A DNA stretch of 64,000 nucleotides, from positions 1,116,001-1,180,000 of the forward strand of contig NZ_BCWW01000001.1 in assembly GCF_001894785.1 (NCBI RefSeq), written 5' to 3'. The position numbers were made by a program, and so were the translations under genes. The stretch's first letter is position 1, and the number at the start of each line of letters is the position of its first letter. The notes beneath the pieces were generated by a model that saw only the letters and a list, made by a program, of their open reading frames with translations, ran no database searches and was not told the DNA's origin. Source of the stretch: Rhodococcoides fascians NBRC 12155 = LMG 3623. GTDB taxonomy: Bacteria > Actinomycetota > Actinomycetes > Mycobacteriales > Mycobacteriaceae. This document shows positions 26,730 to 35,547 of the stretch, one piece after another.

Positions 26730-27392
26730 TCAGGACGAAACGTCAGTCTCCTCGGCCAGGGCCCTGATACCGGCGATGTAGGTGTTCAGCCCGAGCTTCT
26801 CGAACGCCGTCCGCGCGCTGACGTCGCTCAGATGCGAGGCTGCGGCGAGGATATTGGGAAACTCGTCGGGATGGAGGGAGTCCATCGTTTTCGCCACCTC
26901 GTGTTCGACGTGTGCCCGACGCTCCGGCTCGACTTCGACACCCGTGAACAGCGGCTCCGTGATCAACGAAATGGCGACTCGAACGCCGTGACGGGCCAGC
27001 TGGGTGGCGTCGGACAGGGAGAAGCCGGCCTCGCCGAGAAGTTTCAGGCTGAGCTCCATCGCCGCTCTGCTGTTGGGGGAGAACAGCATTCGTGGAACGA
27101 CGATGGTCGCTGCTCCGGGATGTGCGCGCAAGGCGCGCATGAAGTCCTCGAGCACGGTGCGCAGTTGCTCCCACCACGTCGCCGTGGGATCGACGGTGAT
27201 CTCGAGATCCTGGCAGACGCGGTCGCCCATGGCGTCGAGCAGTTCGTCCTTGTTCTTCACATGCCAGTAGATCGCCATGGGAGAGACACCGAGTTCGGTG
27301 GCGATCTTGCGGATGGTGAGCGAGTCGAGTCCGCGTCGGTACGCGACTTCGAGCGCGGCGTCGACGACGGCAGTCCTGGTCAAGCGAGGCAC
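26730..27392 (-). CDS. TetR family regulator
   Basis: GTG 27392 gives 220 aa (PRLTRTAVVDAALEVAYRRG). The helix-turn-helix is TIRKIATELGVSPMAIYWHVKNKDELL. The C-terminal half looks like the TetR_C_1 ligand domain. It lies directly upstream of the aldehyde dehydrogenase/amine oxidase genes on the same strand and is divergent from mqo. The frame is open to 27641, but that part overlaps mqo and was rejected. Confidence 0.87.
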   Translation of the reverse strand: MPRLTRTAVVDAALEVAYRRGLDSLTIRKIATELGVSPMAIYWHVKNKDELLDAMGDRVCQDLEITVDPTATWWEQLRTVLEDFMRALRAHPGAATIVVPRMLFSPNSRAAMELSLKLLGEAGFSLSDATQLARHGVRVAISLITEPLFTGVEVEPERRAHVEHEVAKTMDSLHPDEFPNILAAASHLSDVSARTAFEKLGLNTYIAGIRALAEETDVSS

Positions 27393-27432
27393 CGGCAGAA
27401 CTATACAGGCGTACGAGTCGGTGTTGGCGTGA

Positions 27433-27449
27433 CTTGTACTTAGTACGAG
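27433..27449. promoter_or_regulatory. candidate operator between TetR and mqo
   Basis: CTTGTACTTAGTACGAG contains GTAC-TTA-GTAC, a short palindrome, in the 70-base divergent gap, 14 bases before the mqo start. A related GTACGAG occurs 25 bases further left. Confidence 0.35.
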
Positions 27450-27462
27450 AGAGGGGTGCACG

Positions 27463-28785
27463 ATGGATGACGTCATCCTCGTCGGCGGTGGGGTGATGAG
27501 CGCGACGCTCGGCACGCTGCTGCAACGTGTGGAGCCGACCTGGTCGATTAAGGTCCTCGAACGATTGCCCGAGGTAGCGATGGAAGCCTCCGACGGGTGG
27601 AACAATGCCGGGACCGGCCACGCCGGCCTGTGCGAAACCAACTACACGACGGAGAGAGTCGACGGCTCCGTCGATATCGACCGGGCCGTCGCGATCGCCG
27701 AGCAGTTCGCCGTGACGCGACGCTTCTGGTCGACGCTGGCCGACACCAGCTTCGTACGTTCGGTGCCGCACATGACTCTGGTGCAGGGGGCGGAGAACGT
27801 CCGATCGCTGCAGGCAAGGCATCGAGCGTTGACCGCGCATCCGCTGTTTCGAGCCATGGAGTACACCGAAGATGCTGCGGTACTGGACGAGTGGGCACCG
27901 CTGGTGTCGGCGGGACGAACAGGCGACTGGGCCGCCACCCGAGATGCGACCGGAACCGACGTCGACTTCGGTGCACTGACGCGGCAGTTGCTGGGGGACA
28001 TGAGTGGACGTGGTGCGCGCGTGGAGACCGGGCGGGAGGTGACCGGGATGAGTCAGGAACGGGACGGATCCTGGTCCCTGCGAGTGCGCGGTGGCCGATC
28101 GATCGAGCGCGCGCGCTTCGTGTTCGTCGGTGCCGGTGGCTGGGCTCTGAAGCTGTTGCGCACAGCAGGGATTCCCGAGGCCCGCGGTTACGGACTACTA
28201 CCGATCAGCGGGCAGTTCTTGCGTTGTGATCGGCCCGAGGTGGTCGACAGACACGACGCGAAGGTCTATGGAACTCCGCCCATCGGAGCGCCTCCGATGT
28301 CGGTGCCCCATCTCGACACCCGCATCGTCGACGGGCGGCGGTCCATACTCTTCGGACCGTACGCCGGCGCGAATCCTCGGTTTCTGAAACACGGATCGTG
28401 GCTCGACTTCCCGACGTCGATCGACCGGCACAACATCGGGTCACTGCTGTCGATGGCAGGCAACAACACGCCGTTGATAGGTCTGCTGCTGTCGGAATTG
28501 ACGGCCACCCGAGCCAAGAAGATCGCTGCGTTGCGCCAATTCGTACCGAATGCCGGTCCGTCGGACTGGTCCGTGGTCCCCGCCGGACAGCGCGCCCAGA
28601 TCGTCGTGAACGGGCAATTGCGTTTCGGCACGGAGGTGATCGCGTCGCAGGACGGCTCCATCGCCGCCGTGCTCGGCGCATCGCCCGGCGCCTCCACCGC
28701 TGTTCCCATCATGCTGGAGGTATTGGGTCGATGTTTTCCGGAGCGCCAGTGGAATGGTCGACTGCAGGAGATGCTCAGCGGATAG
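27463..28785 (+). CDS. mqo: malate:quinone oxidoreductase, compact form
   Basis: FAD enzyme that oxidises malate to oxaloacetate and passes electrons to quinone at the membrane surface. FAD motif VGGGVMSATLGTLLQRVEP; signature WNNAGTGHAGLCETNYT; also PPIGAPPMSVPHLDTR and LGASPGASTAVPIMLEVL. At 440 aa it is about 50 residues shorter than typical MQO: it stops soon after the conserved LEVLGRCF and lacks the usual C-terminal helix region. No frameshift remnant follows, since the next gene starts 4 bases later. Malate dehydrogenase activity may still be intact because the FAD and substrate segments are complete. Confidence 0.9.
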   Translation: MDDVILVGGGVMSATLGTLLQRVEPTWSIKVLERLPEVAMEASDGWNNAGTGHAGLCETNYTTERVDGSVDIDRAVAIAEQFAVTRRFWSTLADTSFVRSVPHMTLVQGAENVRSLQARHRALTAHPLFRAMEYTEDAAVLDEWAPLVSAGRTGDWAATRDATGTDVDFGALTRQLLGDMSGRGARVETGREVTGMSQERDGSWSLRVRGGRSIERARFVFVGAGGWALKLLRTAGIPEARGYGLLPISGQFLRCDRPEVVDRHDAKVYGTPPIGAPPMSVPHLDTRIVDGRRSILFGPYAGANPRFLKHGSWLDFPTSIDRHNIGSLLSMAGNNTPLIGLLLSELTATRAKKIAALRQFVPNAGPSDWSVVPAGQRAQIVVNGQLRFGTEVIASQDGSIAAVLGASPGASTAVPIMLEVLGRCFPERQWNGRLQEMLSG

Positions 28786-28788
28786 CCT

Positions 28789-29790
28789 GTGGCAGTGCGA
28801 AACACCGAGGTGGGATACCAGCAGATCGCCGACGACACCTGGGCCTTCATGCGTCCACCGGGAAGTTGGGGTCAGACCAACACCGGGCTCGTCGTGGCAC
28901 CCGGTTCGGCGTCGATGCTGATCGACACCGTCTGGGACGTGAACTGGGCCGGGCGGGTTGCCGCCGACACCGCCGAGTTGGCTGCCGCCGCACCGATCAC
29001 CGAGGTCCTCAACACGCATTCGGACGGTGATCACTGGTGGGGAAACGACAGCGTGCCCGCCTCCGCACGCATCACCACCAGTGCGGCGTCGCTGCACGCG
29101 ATGAAGGAGGAGACCCCGCCGAAGGGAGTAGCCGCATTCGCGTCCTTAGGCAAGGCGGTCGGCTGGGTGCCGGGACCGATCGGTGCGATGGGCTCCTACA
29201 TGGACCGTGTTCGCGGCGATGCGCTGTTTCCGTCGGCGCTGCCCCGGCTGCCTGATCACACCTTCGAAACCACCGAAACCATCGATGTCGCAGGACGACT
29301 GGTTCACCTGCGCTACCTCGGTCCGGCGCACACCGAAGGCGATCTCATCGCTCACCTCCCGGACGTGGGGGTCGTGTTCGCGGGCGACCTGCTCTTCATC
29401 GACGCCACCCCGGTGCTGTGGCACGGCCCGCTGCAAAACTGGATCGACGCCCTCGACCACCTCCTCGAACTCGACGCCGACGTGTACGTTCCCGGCCACG
29501 GCCCCCTGTGCGGCACCGACGAAATACGCGCCGTGCGCAGCTACTGGACCTGGGTCGGCGAGGCCGGACGAGCGTGCTTCGACGCGGGCCTCGGCTCCAC
29601 CGAGGCCGCCCTGAACCTGCTCAAATCACCCGAATTCGGGCACTATGCGCACTGGGATTCGCCCGAGCGACTCATCCTCAGCATGAGCACGCTCTACCGC
29701 CTGTGGCGAGGCGAACCCGCTGCGCCACCCACGCTGACGCGTCGAGCACGCGCATTCGCCGACGCGGGACGGTATCTGCGGGAGCGCTAG
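28789..29790 (+). CDS. MBL-fold metallohydrolase
   Basis: GTG 28789 gives 333 aa. The metal motif appears as NTHSDGDHWWGN (HxxxDH type), with further ligands at GPAHTEGDLIAH, FAGDLLFIDATP and VPGHGPLC. It resembles soxH/quinoprotein relay-like MBL proteins of unknown substrate. The start is four bases after mqo, so it is cotranscribed with it. Confidence 0.87.
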   Translation: MAVRNTEVGYQQIADDTWAFMRPPGSWGQTNTGLVVAPGSASMLIDTVWDVNWAGRVAADTAELAAAAPITEVLNTHSDGDHWWGNDSVPASARITTSAASLHAMKEETPPKGVAAFASLGKAVGWVPGPIGAMGSYMDRVRGDALFPSALPRLPDHTFETTETIDVAGRLVHLRYLGPAHTEGDLIAHLPDVGVVFAGDLLFIDATPVLWHGPLQNWIDALDHLLELDADVYVPGHGPLCGTDEIRAVRSYWTWVGEAGRACFDAGLGSTEAALNLLKSPEFGHYAHWDSPERLILSMSTLYRLWRGEPAAPPTLTRRARAFADAGRYLRER

Positions 29791-29816
29791 TGTCAGCCTT
29801 TCGGTGAGGCTGCTGG

Positions 29817-30590
29817 TTACTGGGCTCCGAACTCCTTTGTCAAGGACGCGGCGTGCGCGAACAGTGGGGTCGGATCCGGTTGTTCTGCAGTCGGTTCCAG
29901 TACGACAGTTGTCGCGCCCGCATCGATCCAGCGCTGCAGATTGCTCATGGCGGCATCGGAATCGGATCCGACGGCGACATAGACGACGATGTCGTGACCC
30001 GGCCCCGCGGCGATATGCCCGACGGCAGTCCGCAGCTGATCCGGGTCCGTCTCGCTCGTGAGAATGGTGCCGACACTCCTGCGGCCGCTCAGAGCAAGGG
30101 TTTTCGGGCCCGTGGCCCCGACGAGCAGTGGAGGTGCCTGCAGCGGAGGCCAATCGAGCTGCACATTGTCGAGCGAGACGTACCGACCCTGCGTGGTGAC
30201 GCTCTCGCCCGCGAGGAGAGCGGTGAGGGCTGTCATCTGCTCGTCGAGCAACGTCAGCGGAGACTGCACTCGTGCGCCGATCTGGCCCATCCACGACTGG
30301 ACGCCGTGGCCGAGTCCCACGCGGAGCCGGCCCGGATGGACCCGAGCGACGGTCGCGATCTCCATGGCCGTCGACGCCACGTTCCGCATCGGAGTGGGCA
30401 ACACCCCGATGCCGACGTTCACGCGATCGGTGCTCGCGAGAATCAGTGCAGCAGTGGACAGCCCGCCGGAGAAGAAGCAGTCTTCCCACAGCCAGACCTC
30501 GTCGACGCCCGCAGCATCGGCTGCGCGAGCCGCGTCGACCAGCGCCTCCGGGGCGATCTCGGGCCGGAGTACAACGCCGATTCGGGTCAT
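29817..30590 (-). CDS. LLM-class flavin-dependent oxidoreductase
   Basis: ATG 30590 gives 257 aa (MTRIGVVLRPEIAPEALVDA), a luciferase-like TIM barrel. Features include AARAADAAGVDEVWLWEDC, VGIGVLPTPMRNVASTAMEIATVA and GHGVQSWMGQIGA, as in F420-dependent members. Cofactor and substrate cannot be settled from sequence alone. A longer upstream frame lies in the RamB gene and was rejected. Confidence 0.87.
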   Translation of the reverse strand: MTRIGVVLRPEIAPEALVDAARAADAAGVDEVWLWEDCFFSGGLSTAALILASTDRVNVGIGVLPTPMRNVASTAMEIATVARVHPGRLRVGLGHGVQSWMGQIGARVQSPLTLLDEQMTALTALLAGESVTTQGRYVSLDNVQLDWPPLQAPPLLVGATGPKTLALSGRRSVGTILTSETDPDQLRTAVGHIAAGPGHDIVVYVAVGSDSDAAMSNLQRWIDAGATTVVLEPTAEQPDPTPLFAHAASLTKEFGAQ

Positions 30591-30607
30591 GGGAATTCTC
30601 TTTCTAC

Positions 30608-32020
30608 TCAGCGAACGAGGTACGGGGACACCGAGCTTCGGTGCTCGTCTATGTCGAGATCCTTGCCCAGCGGCGGAAACGCACGCTGCGGGCAGTTCGA
30701 GCGTTCGCAGACCCGGCAACCCGCTCCGATTGGAGTTGCGACCGCCGAGCCCTGCACGTCCAATCCATCGGCATAGACGAGCCGTCCGGCATGGCGCAGT
30801 TCGCAACCGAGGCCGATGGCAAAAGTCTTGCCGGGCTGACCGTATCGAGCGGCGCGGCGTTCCACCGTCCGCGCGATCCACAGGTAGTTTCGGCCGTCGG
30901 GCATCTCGGCGATCTGCGTCATGATCTTGCCGGGATACGCGAACGTCTCGTACACGTTCCACAGCGGGCAGGTGCCGCCGCTGGAGGAGAAGTGAAAGCC
31001 GGTGGCGGACTGTCGTTTCGACATGTTGCCGGCGCGATCGACCCGGACGAACGAGAACGGAACACCGCGCATCTCGGGGCGCTGCAGCGTGGAGAGTCGG
31101 TGGCAGATGGTCTCGTAACTCACCGAGAAGAAGGCCGACAGCCGCTCGATGTCGTATCGGAAATCCTCGGCGACGTCGTGGAACTGGTGATACGGCAACA
31201 CCGTCGCGGCCGCGAAATAGTTGGCGAACCCGAGCACCGCCAGTTTCTTCGACGCCTCGCTCGTGAAGTTTCCCTCGTCGGCCATCTTGTTCAACAGATC
31301 ACCGCATTCGAGATACGCGAGCTCGGCGGCGAACTTGAACACCTTCTGCCCGCCGGAGAGGTGAGGAGAAATCTCCAACACCCGCGTCTGCGGGTCGAAC
31401 CGATGCAGCACGTTCTCACCGAGGTCGATGCGATTGACGATCTGCACGTCGTGCACCGTGCGCAACCGCTTCGCGATCTCACCGCCCACATCGGCGCGAT
31501 GGAACCGAATTCTCGACGTCAATGCCTCTGCGGCGGTATCCAATTCGTGCAGATAGTTCTGTCGTTGATAGAAGTAGTCGCGCACCTCTTCGTGCGGCTT
31601 GCTGATCGAGCCGCTGCCACTGCCGTCGGAGAATCGTTCCTCGGTCGCTGCCAACAGCTGAGCCGTCGTATTGCGGTATCGGCGATGCATATTGACCATT
31701 GCCCGAGCCAGCTGTGGGTGCGAGCTGACCATCTGCGCGATCTCGTGCGGATCGGCATCGATGCCCATGTCCTGATCGAGTGCGACTTCGCGCAACTCGG
31801 CAACCAACCTGGTGTCGTCCTCCGAGGAGAAGAACGAGGTGTCGACGCCGAAGACCTCCGAGATCCGCAGCAGTACCGGAACCGTCAACGGGCGTACGTC
31901 GTGCTCGATCTGGTTGAGATAGCTGGCCGAGATACCGAGCTTCTGCGCCAGAGATACCTGGCTCATGCTGCGTTCGCTGCGGAGCTGCCGAAGGCGAACG
32001 CCGACGAAAGTCTTGGACAC
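30608..32020 (-). CDS. ramB: RamB, short-chain fatty-acid-type XRE regulator
   Basis: Transcription regulator of acetate/glyoxylate metabolism; in Corynebacterium and Mycobacterium it represses aceA/icl. GTG 32020 (SKTFVGVRLRQLRSERSMSQ) gives 470 aa, matching RamB (~474); the frame also permits 21 more residues. Domains: HTH_3 at residues 8-65 (LAQKLGISASYLNQIEHDVR), an IrrE-like/DUF955 region, and a C-terminal ScfR/DUF2083 domain ending in a four-cysteine cluster (CRVCERSNCPQRAFPP). Same order as Mtb Rv0465c-Rv0467. A probable RamB site lies before aceA at 33928. Confidence 0.93.
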   Translation of the reverse strand: MSKTFVGVRLRQLRSERSMSQVSLAQKLGISASYLNQIEHDVRPLTVPVLLRISEVFGVDTSFFSSEDDTRLVAELREVALDQDMGIDADPHEIAQMVSSHPQLARAMVNMHRRYRNTTAQLLAATEERFSDGSGSGSISKPHEEVRDYFYQRQNYLHELDTAAEALTSRIRFHRADVGGEIAKRLRTVHDVQIVNRIDLGENVLHRFDPQTRVLEISPHLSGGQKVFKFAAELAYLECGDLLNKMADEGNFTSEASKKLAVLGFANYFAAATVLPYHQFHDVAEDFRYDIERLSAFFSVSYETICHRLSTLQRPEMRGVPFSFVRVDRAGNMSKRQSATGFHFSSSGGTCPLWNVYETFAYPGKIMTQIAEMPDGRNYLWIARTVERRAARYGQPGKTFAIGLGCELRHAGRLVYADGLDVQGSAVATPIGAGCRVCERSNCPQRAFPPLGKDLDIDEHRSSVSPYLVR

Positions 32021-32168
32021 GGTTGCCAGGCTACGCCTGCGAAGAATTGCCTTAACACCGTTCGCAACTAGCTGCTGGGTCACGATTCGGTGACCGTTGG
32101 GAACATTAGCCGAAGTAAAGGCGTATACCGATATACGAGCTATTCACCACGCACCTCGAGGAGCGGTC

Positions 32169-32573
32169 ATGTCCAATCGTCAGCGCACATCGGAAATCGT
32201 CAGGGACGTCGTCGTCTTCGTCACCGGAGCCGTTCTGGTCGCCTCCACCGTCTGGCTTCCCGTCCAGGGCGACCAAGAAGTCACCGGAGCCATCCTGGTG
32301 CTCGGCATCCTTGCGGCATCGTCGGCGCTCTGGGCCATCGGATCCGCGTCCAGGCAGAGTCACTGGACTCACGTCGGCCTCGGTGTGTTGCTCGCCGTCT
32401 CACCCGCGCTGATGGTCTTCCCCTCCGGATTGCTGGCCGCGGACCTGTTCGCCATCGTCGGCGGACTCGTGATCGCTGCAATGGGTGCGCTGGGGGTCAT
32501 TGCGTCGCGCCGGGCGCCGGTCACCTCGCGAGTAGTGGCCTCCAGCAACGAGCGCACCGGCGTTCGCATCTGA
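32169..32573 (+). CDS. four-helix membrane protein (SPW-like)
   Basis: ATG 32169 with GAGGAG upstream gives 134 aa. A short cytoplasmic lead (MSNRQRTSEIVRD) is followed by four hydrophobic stretches, the first VVVFVTGAVLVASTVWLPV. Layout is like SPW repeat proteins of Actinobacteria, though the exact SPW motif is not seen. Function unknown. Divergent from ramB. Confidence 0.72.
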   Translation: MSNRQRTSEIVRDVVVFVTGAVLVASTVWLPVQGDQEVTGAILVLGILAASSALWAIGSASRQSHWTHVGLGVLLAVSPALMVFPSGLLAADLFAIVGGLVIAAMGALGVIASRRAPVTSRVVASSNERTGVRI

Positions 32574-32581
32574 GGCTTCTC

Positions 32582-32658
32582 TGCAACTGATGCTCCACTT
32601 CCCGGGACAGGCGCGATGAATCCCGTGTGCGGCCCAGCGAGTGGAGCATTGTGTGCAG
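32582..32658. repeat. palindromic element, left copy flanking the DUF559 gene
   Basis: A 77-base element with outer arms CTGCA...TGCTCCACT and AGTGGAGCA...TGCAG and an inner GAATCCCGTG. A 79-base relative in opposite orientation is at 33651-33729. The pair brackets the DUF559-type gene; this copy ends directly at its stop codon. Confidence 0.6.
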
Positions 32659-33561
32659 TCATCGCCGCGATGCCCGGCGCCGCCTGACAACCGACGCGAT
32701 TTCGCCCGCAACGCGATCGGGTGCAGTGAGCACATCGAATGCCGAGTAGCGCAGCACCAACCAACCATCGAGGATCAGCGCGTTCTGTCGTCGGCGATCC
32801 TTGCTGAATACGGCTGCTGCACTGTGGAATTTGCGACCGTCGACTTCGATGATCGTTCGGCTGCGGCGGTCGACGAAATCACACACGAACGGACCGACTG
32901 CAGCGTTCATCTCCAGGCGCAGGCCGAGTCGATGCACTGCGCGGCCCAGGGCGCGCTCGGGCTCCGACGCAAATCTCGATACCGCGAGCCGCACCTGACG
33001 AGCCAGCTCGACGTTCCCGTGCCGACCCGGGAATCGGTCGAGTAGGCAGAGCAGCGAAGCCGGGTCCATTCCGAACTTCATGCGCTCGTCGATCAGCAAC
33101 TCGGCATCGGGGCGGGGGAGTAGCGCCAGGCAGTCGAGCATCGTCTGCGCAGAGATGGTGCAGGGCAGCGCTGCGACCTCGTCGACGAGCGTGGAGTCCA
33201 TCTCGCGACGGTGCAGCCGAAGCCACGACGGAGGTCTCAGCCGCGCAGTTCGGGGGACGGTGGCGTCGAGCATTGTCGGTTCGGTGGTCCAGCCGCGCAG
33301 GTACGCGGCCGATCGATGACTGAGGACGGCGTCGGGTCGCCACAGCGTGATCGCCCGACAACGGTCCCTCGTCGACGGCTCCCCGCGCATATGGACCGTC
33401 GGCAGGACGCGCGTGAAGCGACGCGAGATGGTGCTGGGGTGAATCCCTCCGGCGACGAGGTCCCCCAAGGTGGTGGGGGTGGAGCCTGCGGGGGTGGGGG
33501 TGGAGCCTGCGGGGGTGGGGGTGGAGCCTGCGGAATGACCTGCGGGGTTCTGGTATGTCAT
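32659..33561 (-). CDS. DUF559-type (Vsr-like fold) protein with repeat-encoded N-terminus
   Basis: ATG 33561 gives 300 aa. The N-terminus ([20 protein letters not shown]) is encoded by three 21-base repeats and is disordered. The middle resembles AbiEi-like proteins (RAITLWRPDAVLSHRSAAYLRG). The C-terminal third, FVCDFVDRRSRTIIEVDGRKFH then RRRQNALILDGWLVLRYSAFDVL, is the DUF559 endonuclease-like core with the D..EvDG..h pattern of very-short-patch-repair-like nucleases. The frame is open to 33768 but the extra part has no support. It is inserted between ramB and aceA, and ~78-base palindromic repeats lie on both sides. Confidence 0.75.
   Translation of the reverse strand: MTYQNPAGHSAGSTPTPAGSTPTPAGSTPTTLGDLVAGGIHPSTISRRFTRVLPTVHMRGEPSTRDRCRAITLWRPDAVLSHRSAAYLRGWTTEPTMLDATVPRTARLRPPSWLRLHRREMDSTLVDEVAALPCTISAQTMLDCLALLPRPDAELLIDERMKFGMDPASLLCLLDRFPGRHGNVELARQVRLAVSRFASEPERALGRAVHRLGLRLEMNAAVGPFVCDFVDRRSRTIIEVDGRKFHSAAAVFSKDRRRQNALILDGWLVLRYSAFDVLTAPDRVAGEIASVVRRRRASRR
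33470..33541. repeat. 21-bp minisatellite, three copies
   Basis: GGGTGGGGGTGGAGCCTGCGG is repeated with period 21 (GGAGCC at 33481, 33502 and 33523), in frame with the gene on the minus strand, where it encodes a seven-residue Ala/Gly/Ser/Thr/Pro unit. The plus strand is guanine-rich enough to form a G-quadruplex. The last copy ends CTGCGGAATGACC, close to the dispersed repeat at 51813 and 52408. Confidence 0.7.
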
Positions 33562-33650
33562 GGCTGCAGCATCGGCGCGTCGTTGTGGGGCGTTGATCGG
33601 TCGACCTGGGGAAATGGAATGGCCTGTGCATGGCCGATGGCTTGTGGATG

Positions 33651-33729
33651 GTGCAATTCCTGCTCCACTCGACGCACTCGCACGGGGGATTCTCCGACGA
33701 GAGATCGCGAGTGGAGCACCTTGTGCAGC
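33651..33729. repeat. palindromic element, right copy flanking the DUF559 gene
   Basis: A 79-base element: GTGCAA...TGCTCCACTCG at the left and CGAGTGGAGCA...GTGCAG at the right. Its reverse complement aligns with the element at 32582 through TGCTCCACT, GAATCCC, GTG and GAGTGGAGCA. Confidence 0.6.
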
Positions 33730-33927
33730 GTCCACATCGTGAGACGAAGCGAGTGTGACGTCCATCACTAACGAGTCGCTTTCTGACTCGATTCAGACGC
33801 TCGATTCAAACCGTACAAGCGTCCCGTAAAGAATTTTGTTCATTCCGTTCACCAACTGGGGATTCGTCGCTACCGACGAGTAACCACGCTGCCCGATCGG
33901 CGAGGTATGCGAGCCCCGAAAATTCGC

Positions 33928-33939
33928 AGACTTAGCAAA
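33928..33939 (+). promoter_or_regulatory. RamB box before aceA
   Basis: AGACTTAGCAAA matches the RamB consensus (A/G)AACTTTGCAAA at 10 of 12 positions, 155 bases upstream of aceA, with the ramB gene in the same region. Confidence 0.55.
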
Positions 33940-34093
33940 GGGCTCTGGAAAGCTAGCCAAGATTGGCACTAACAACTGGTAGACGCCTGTTTTCGGGTGT
34001 GCCATTGTTTTGGAGTACACCAGAAGGGCCTGGCAACGATGTGAAGATTCGTCTCGCGGCAGGCCGAGAAGCAGAGAAGAGACTGGAGCTCCG

Positions 34094-35383
34094 ATGTCGA
34101 CCACCGGCACCCCGAAGACCACCGCCGAGATTCAGCAGGATTGGGACACCAACCCGCGCTGGAAGGGCGTCACCCGTAACTTCACCGCGCAGCAGGTCTC
34201 CGACCTCCAGGGCACTGTGGTCGAAGAAGCCACACTCGCTCGCCGCGGCAGCGAGATCCTGTGGGATCTCGTCAACAACGAGGACTACATCAACTCGCTC
34301 GGTGCCCTCACCGGCAACCAGGCCGTGCAGCAGATTCGCGCCGGCCTCCAGGCGATCTACCTCTCCGGCTGGCAGGTCGCCGGCGACGCCAACCTCTCGG
34401 GCCACACCTACCCGGACCAGAGCCTCTACCCGGCCAACTCGGTTCCGTCGGTCGTCCGTCGCATCAACAACGCGCTCCTGCGCGCCGACGAGATCGCCAA
34501 GATCGAGGGCGACACGTCCGTCAAGAACTGGGTTGCACCCATCGTGGCCGACGCCGAAGCAGGCTTCGGTGGCGCACTGAACGCCTACGAGCTGCAGAAG
34601 GCCATGATCGTGGCCGGCGCTGCCGGTGTGCACTGGGAAGACCAGCTCGCATCGGAGAAGAAGTGCGGCCACCTCGGTGGCAAGGTGCTCATCCCCACCC
34701 AGCAGCACATCCGCACCCTGACCTCCGCCCGTCTGGCCTCGGACGTCGCCGACGTCCCCTCGGTCATCATCGCCCGCACCGACGCCGAGGCAGCCACGCT
34801 GATCACCTCCGACGTCGACGAGCGTGACCGCGAGTTCCTCGACGGAACCCGCACCGCAGAAGGCTTCTTCGGCGTCAAGAACGGCATCGAGCCCTGCATC
34901 GCTCGCGCCAAGGCCTACGCACCGTACGCAGACCTCATCTGGATGGAGACCGGCGTCCCGGACCTCGAGGTCGCCAAGAAGTTCTCCGAGTCGGTTCGCA
35001 GCGAATTCCCGGACCAGCTGCTGGCCTACAACTGCTCGCCTTCGTTCAACTGGAAGGCACACCTGGACGACGCCACCATCGCGAAGTTCCAGAAGGAACT
35101 CGGCGCCATGGGCTTCAAGTTCCAGTTCATCACCCTCGCGGGCTTCCACTCGCTCAACTACGGCATGTTCGACCTGGCACACGGCTACGCCCGCGAAGGC
35201 ATGACCGCGTTCGTCGACCTGCAGGAGCGCGAGTTCAAGGCTGCCGAAGAGCGTGGCTTCACCGCCATCAAGCACCAGCGTGAGGTCGGCGCCGGCTACT
35301 TCGACCGCATCGCCACCACCGTCGACCCCAACACCTCGACGGCTGCACTGAAGGGATCCACCGAAGAAGGCCAGTTCCACTGA
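34094..35383 (+). CDS. aceA: isocitrate lyase
   Basis: Cleaves isocitrate to succinate and glyoxylate, first step of the glyoxylate shunt for growth on acetate or fatty acids. ATG 34094 gives 429 aa, the size of Mtb Icl1. The catalytic loop is [11 protein letters not shown] with Cys191. Other conserved parts include [20 protein letters not shown] and [10 protein letters not shown]. Next come a terminator and fadB2, the same order as Mtb Rv0467-Rv0468. Likely controlled by RamB. Confidence 0.97.
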   Translation: MSTTGTPKTTAEIQQDWDTNPRWKGVTRNFTAQQVSDLQGTVVEEATLARRGSEILWDLVNNEDYINSLGALTGNQAVQQIRAGLQAIYLSGWQVAGDANLSGHTYPDQSLYPANSVPSVVRRINNALLRADEIAKIEGDTSVKNWVAPIVADAEAGFGGALNAYELQKAMIVAGAAGVHWEDQLASEKKCGHLGGKVLIPTQQHIRTLTSARLASDVADVPSVIIARTDAEAATLITSDVDERDREFLDGTRTAEGFFGVKNGIEPCIARAKAYAPYADLIWMETGVPDLEVAKKFSESVRSEFPDQLLAYNCSPSFNWKAHLDDATIAKFQKELGAMGFKFQFITLAGFHSLNYGMFDLAHGYAREGMTAFVDLQEREFKAAEERGFTAIKHQREVGAGYFDRIATTVDPNTSTAALKGSTEEGQFH

Positions 35384-35417
35384 GCTAGCCCGCCTCCCCG
35401 GAACTTCAGCGCACTAG

Positions 35418-35453
35418 TCAGGCGGCCCCAGCGTTTCGCTGCGGGCCGCCTGA
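35418..35453 (+). terminator. aceA intrinsic terminator
   Basis: TCAGGCGGCCC pairs with GGGCCGCCTGA, and inside it CAGCG pairs with CGCTG around TTT; TTTGTAT follows. It lies 35 bases after the aceA stop. Confidence 0.85.
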
Positions 35454-35547
35454 TTTGTATCGCCTGGGTTCTGGGCGTACCCCGGAAGGGTTACCCTCAT
35501 CTCGCTTTAAGCTGTTGTGGTGCAACATTATTCGCTAGGAGTTTGCT

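Larger units (their letters stand above)
33562..34093. other. 532-base non-coding stretch upstream of aceA
   Basis: No supported ORF. It holds, left to right: the control region of the DUF559 gene, the right palindromic element (33651-33729), an AT-richer segment (about 33780-33850), a RamB-like box (33928) and the aceA leader with GGAG before ATG 34094. In M. tuberculosis this space is filled by Rv0466 (a thioesterase), which is missing here. Confidence 0.6.

Noticed and set aside
32084..32168. Second RamB box in the ramB promoter for autoregulation
   Set aside because: No stretch there matches the consensus well enough to report.
33953..35380. 475-aa minus-strand ORF opposite aceA
   Set aside because: Antisense to isocitrate lyase; no start signal or domain.
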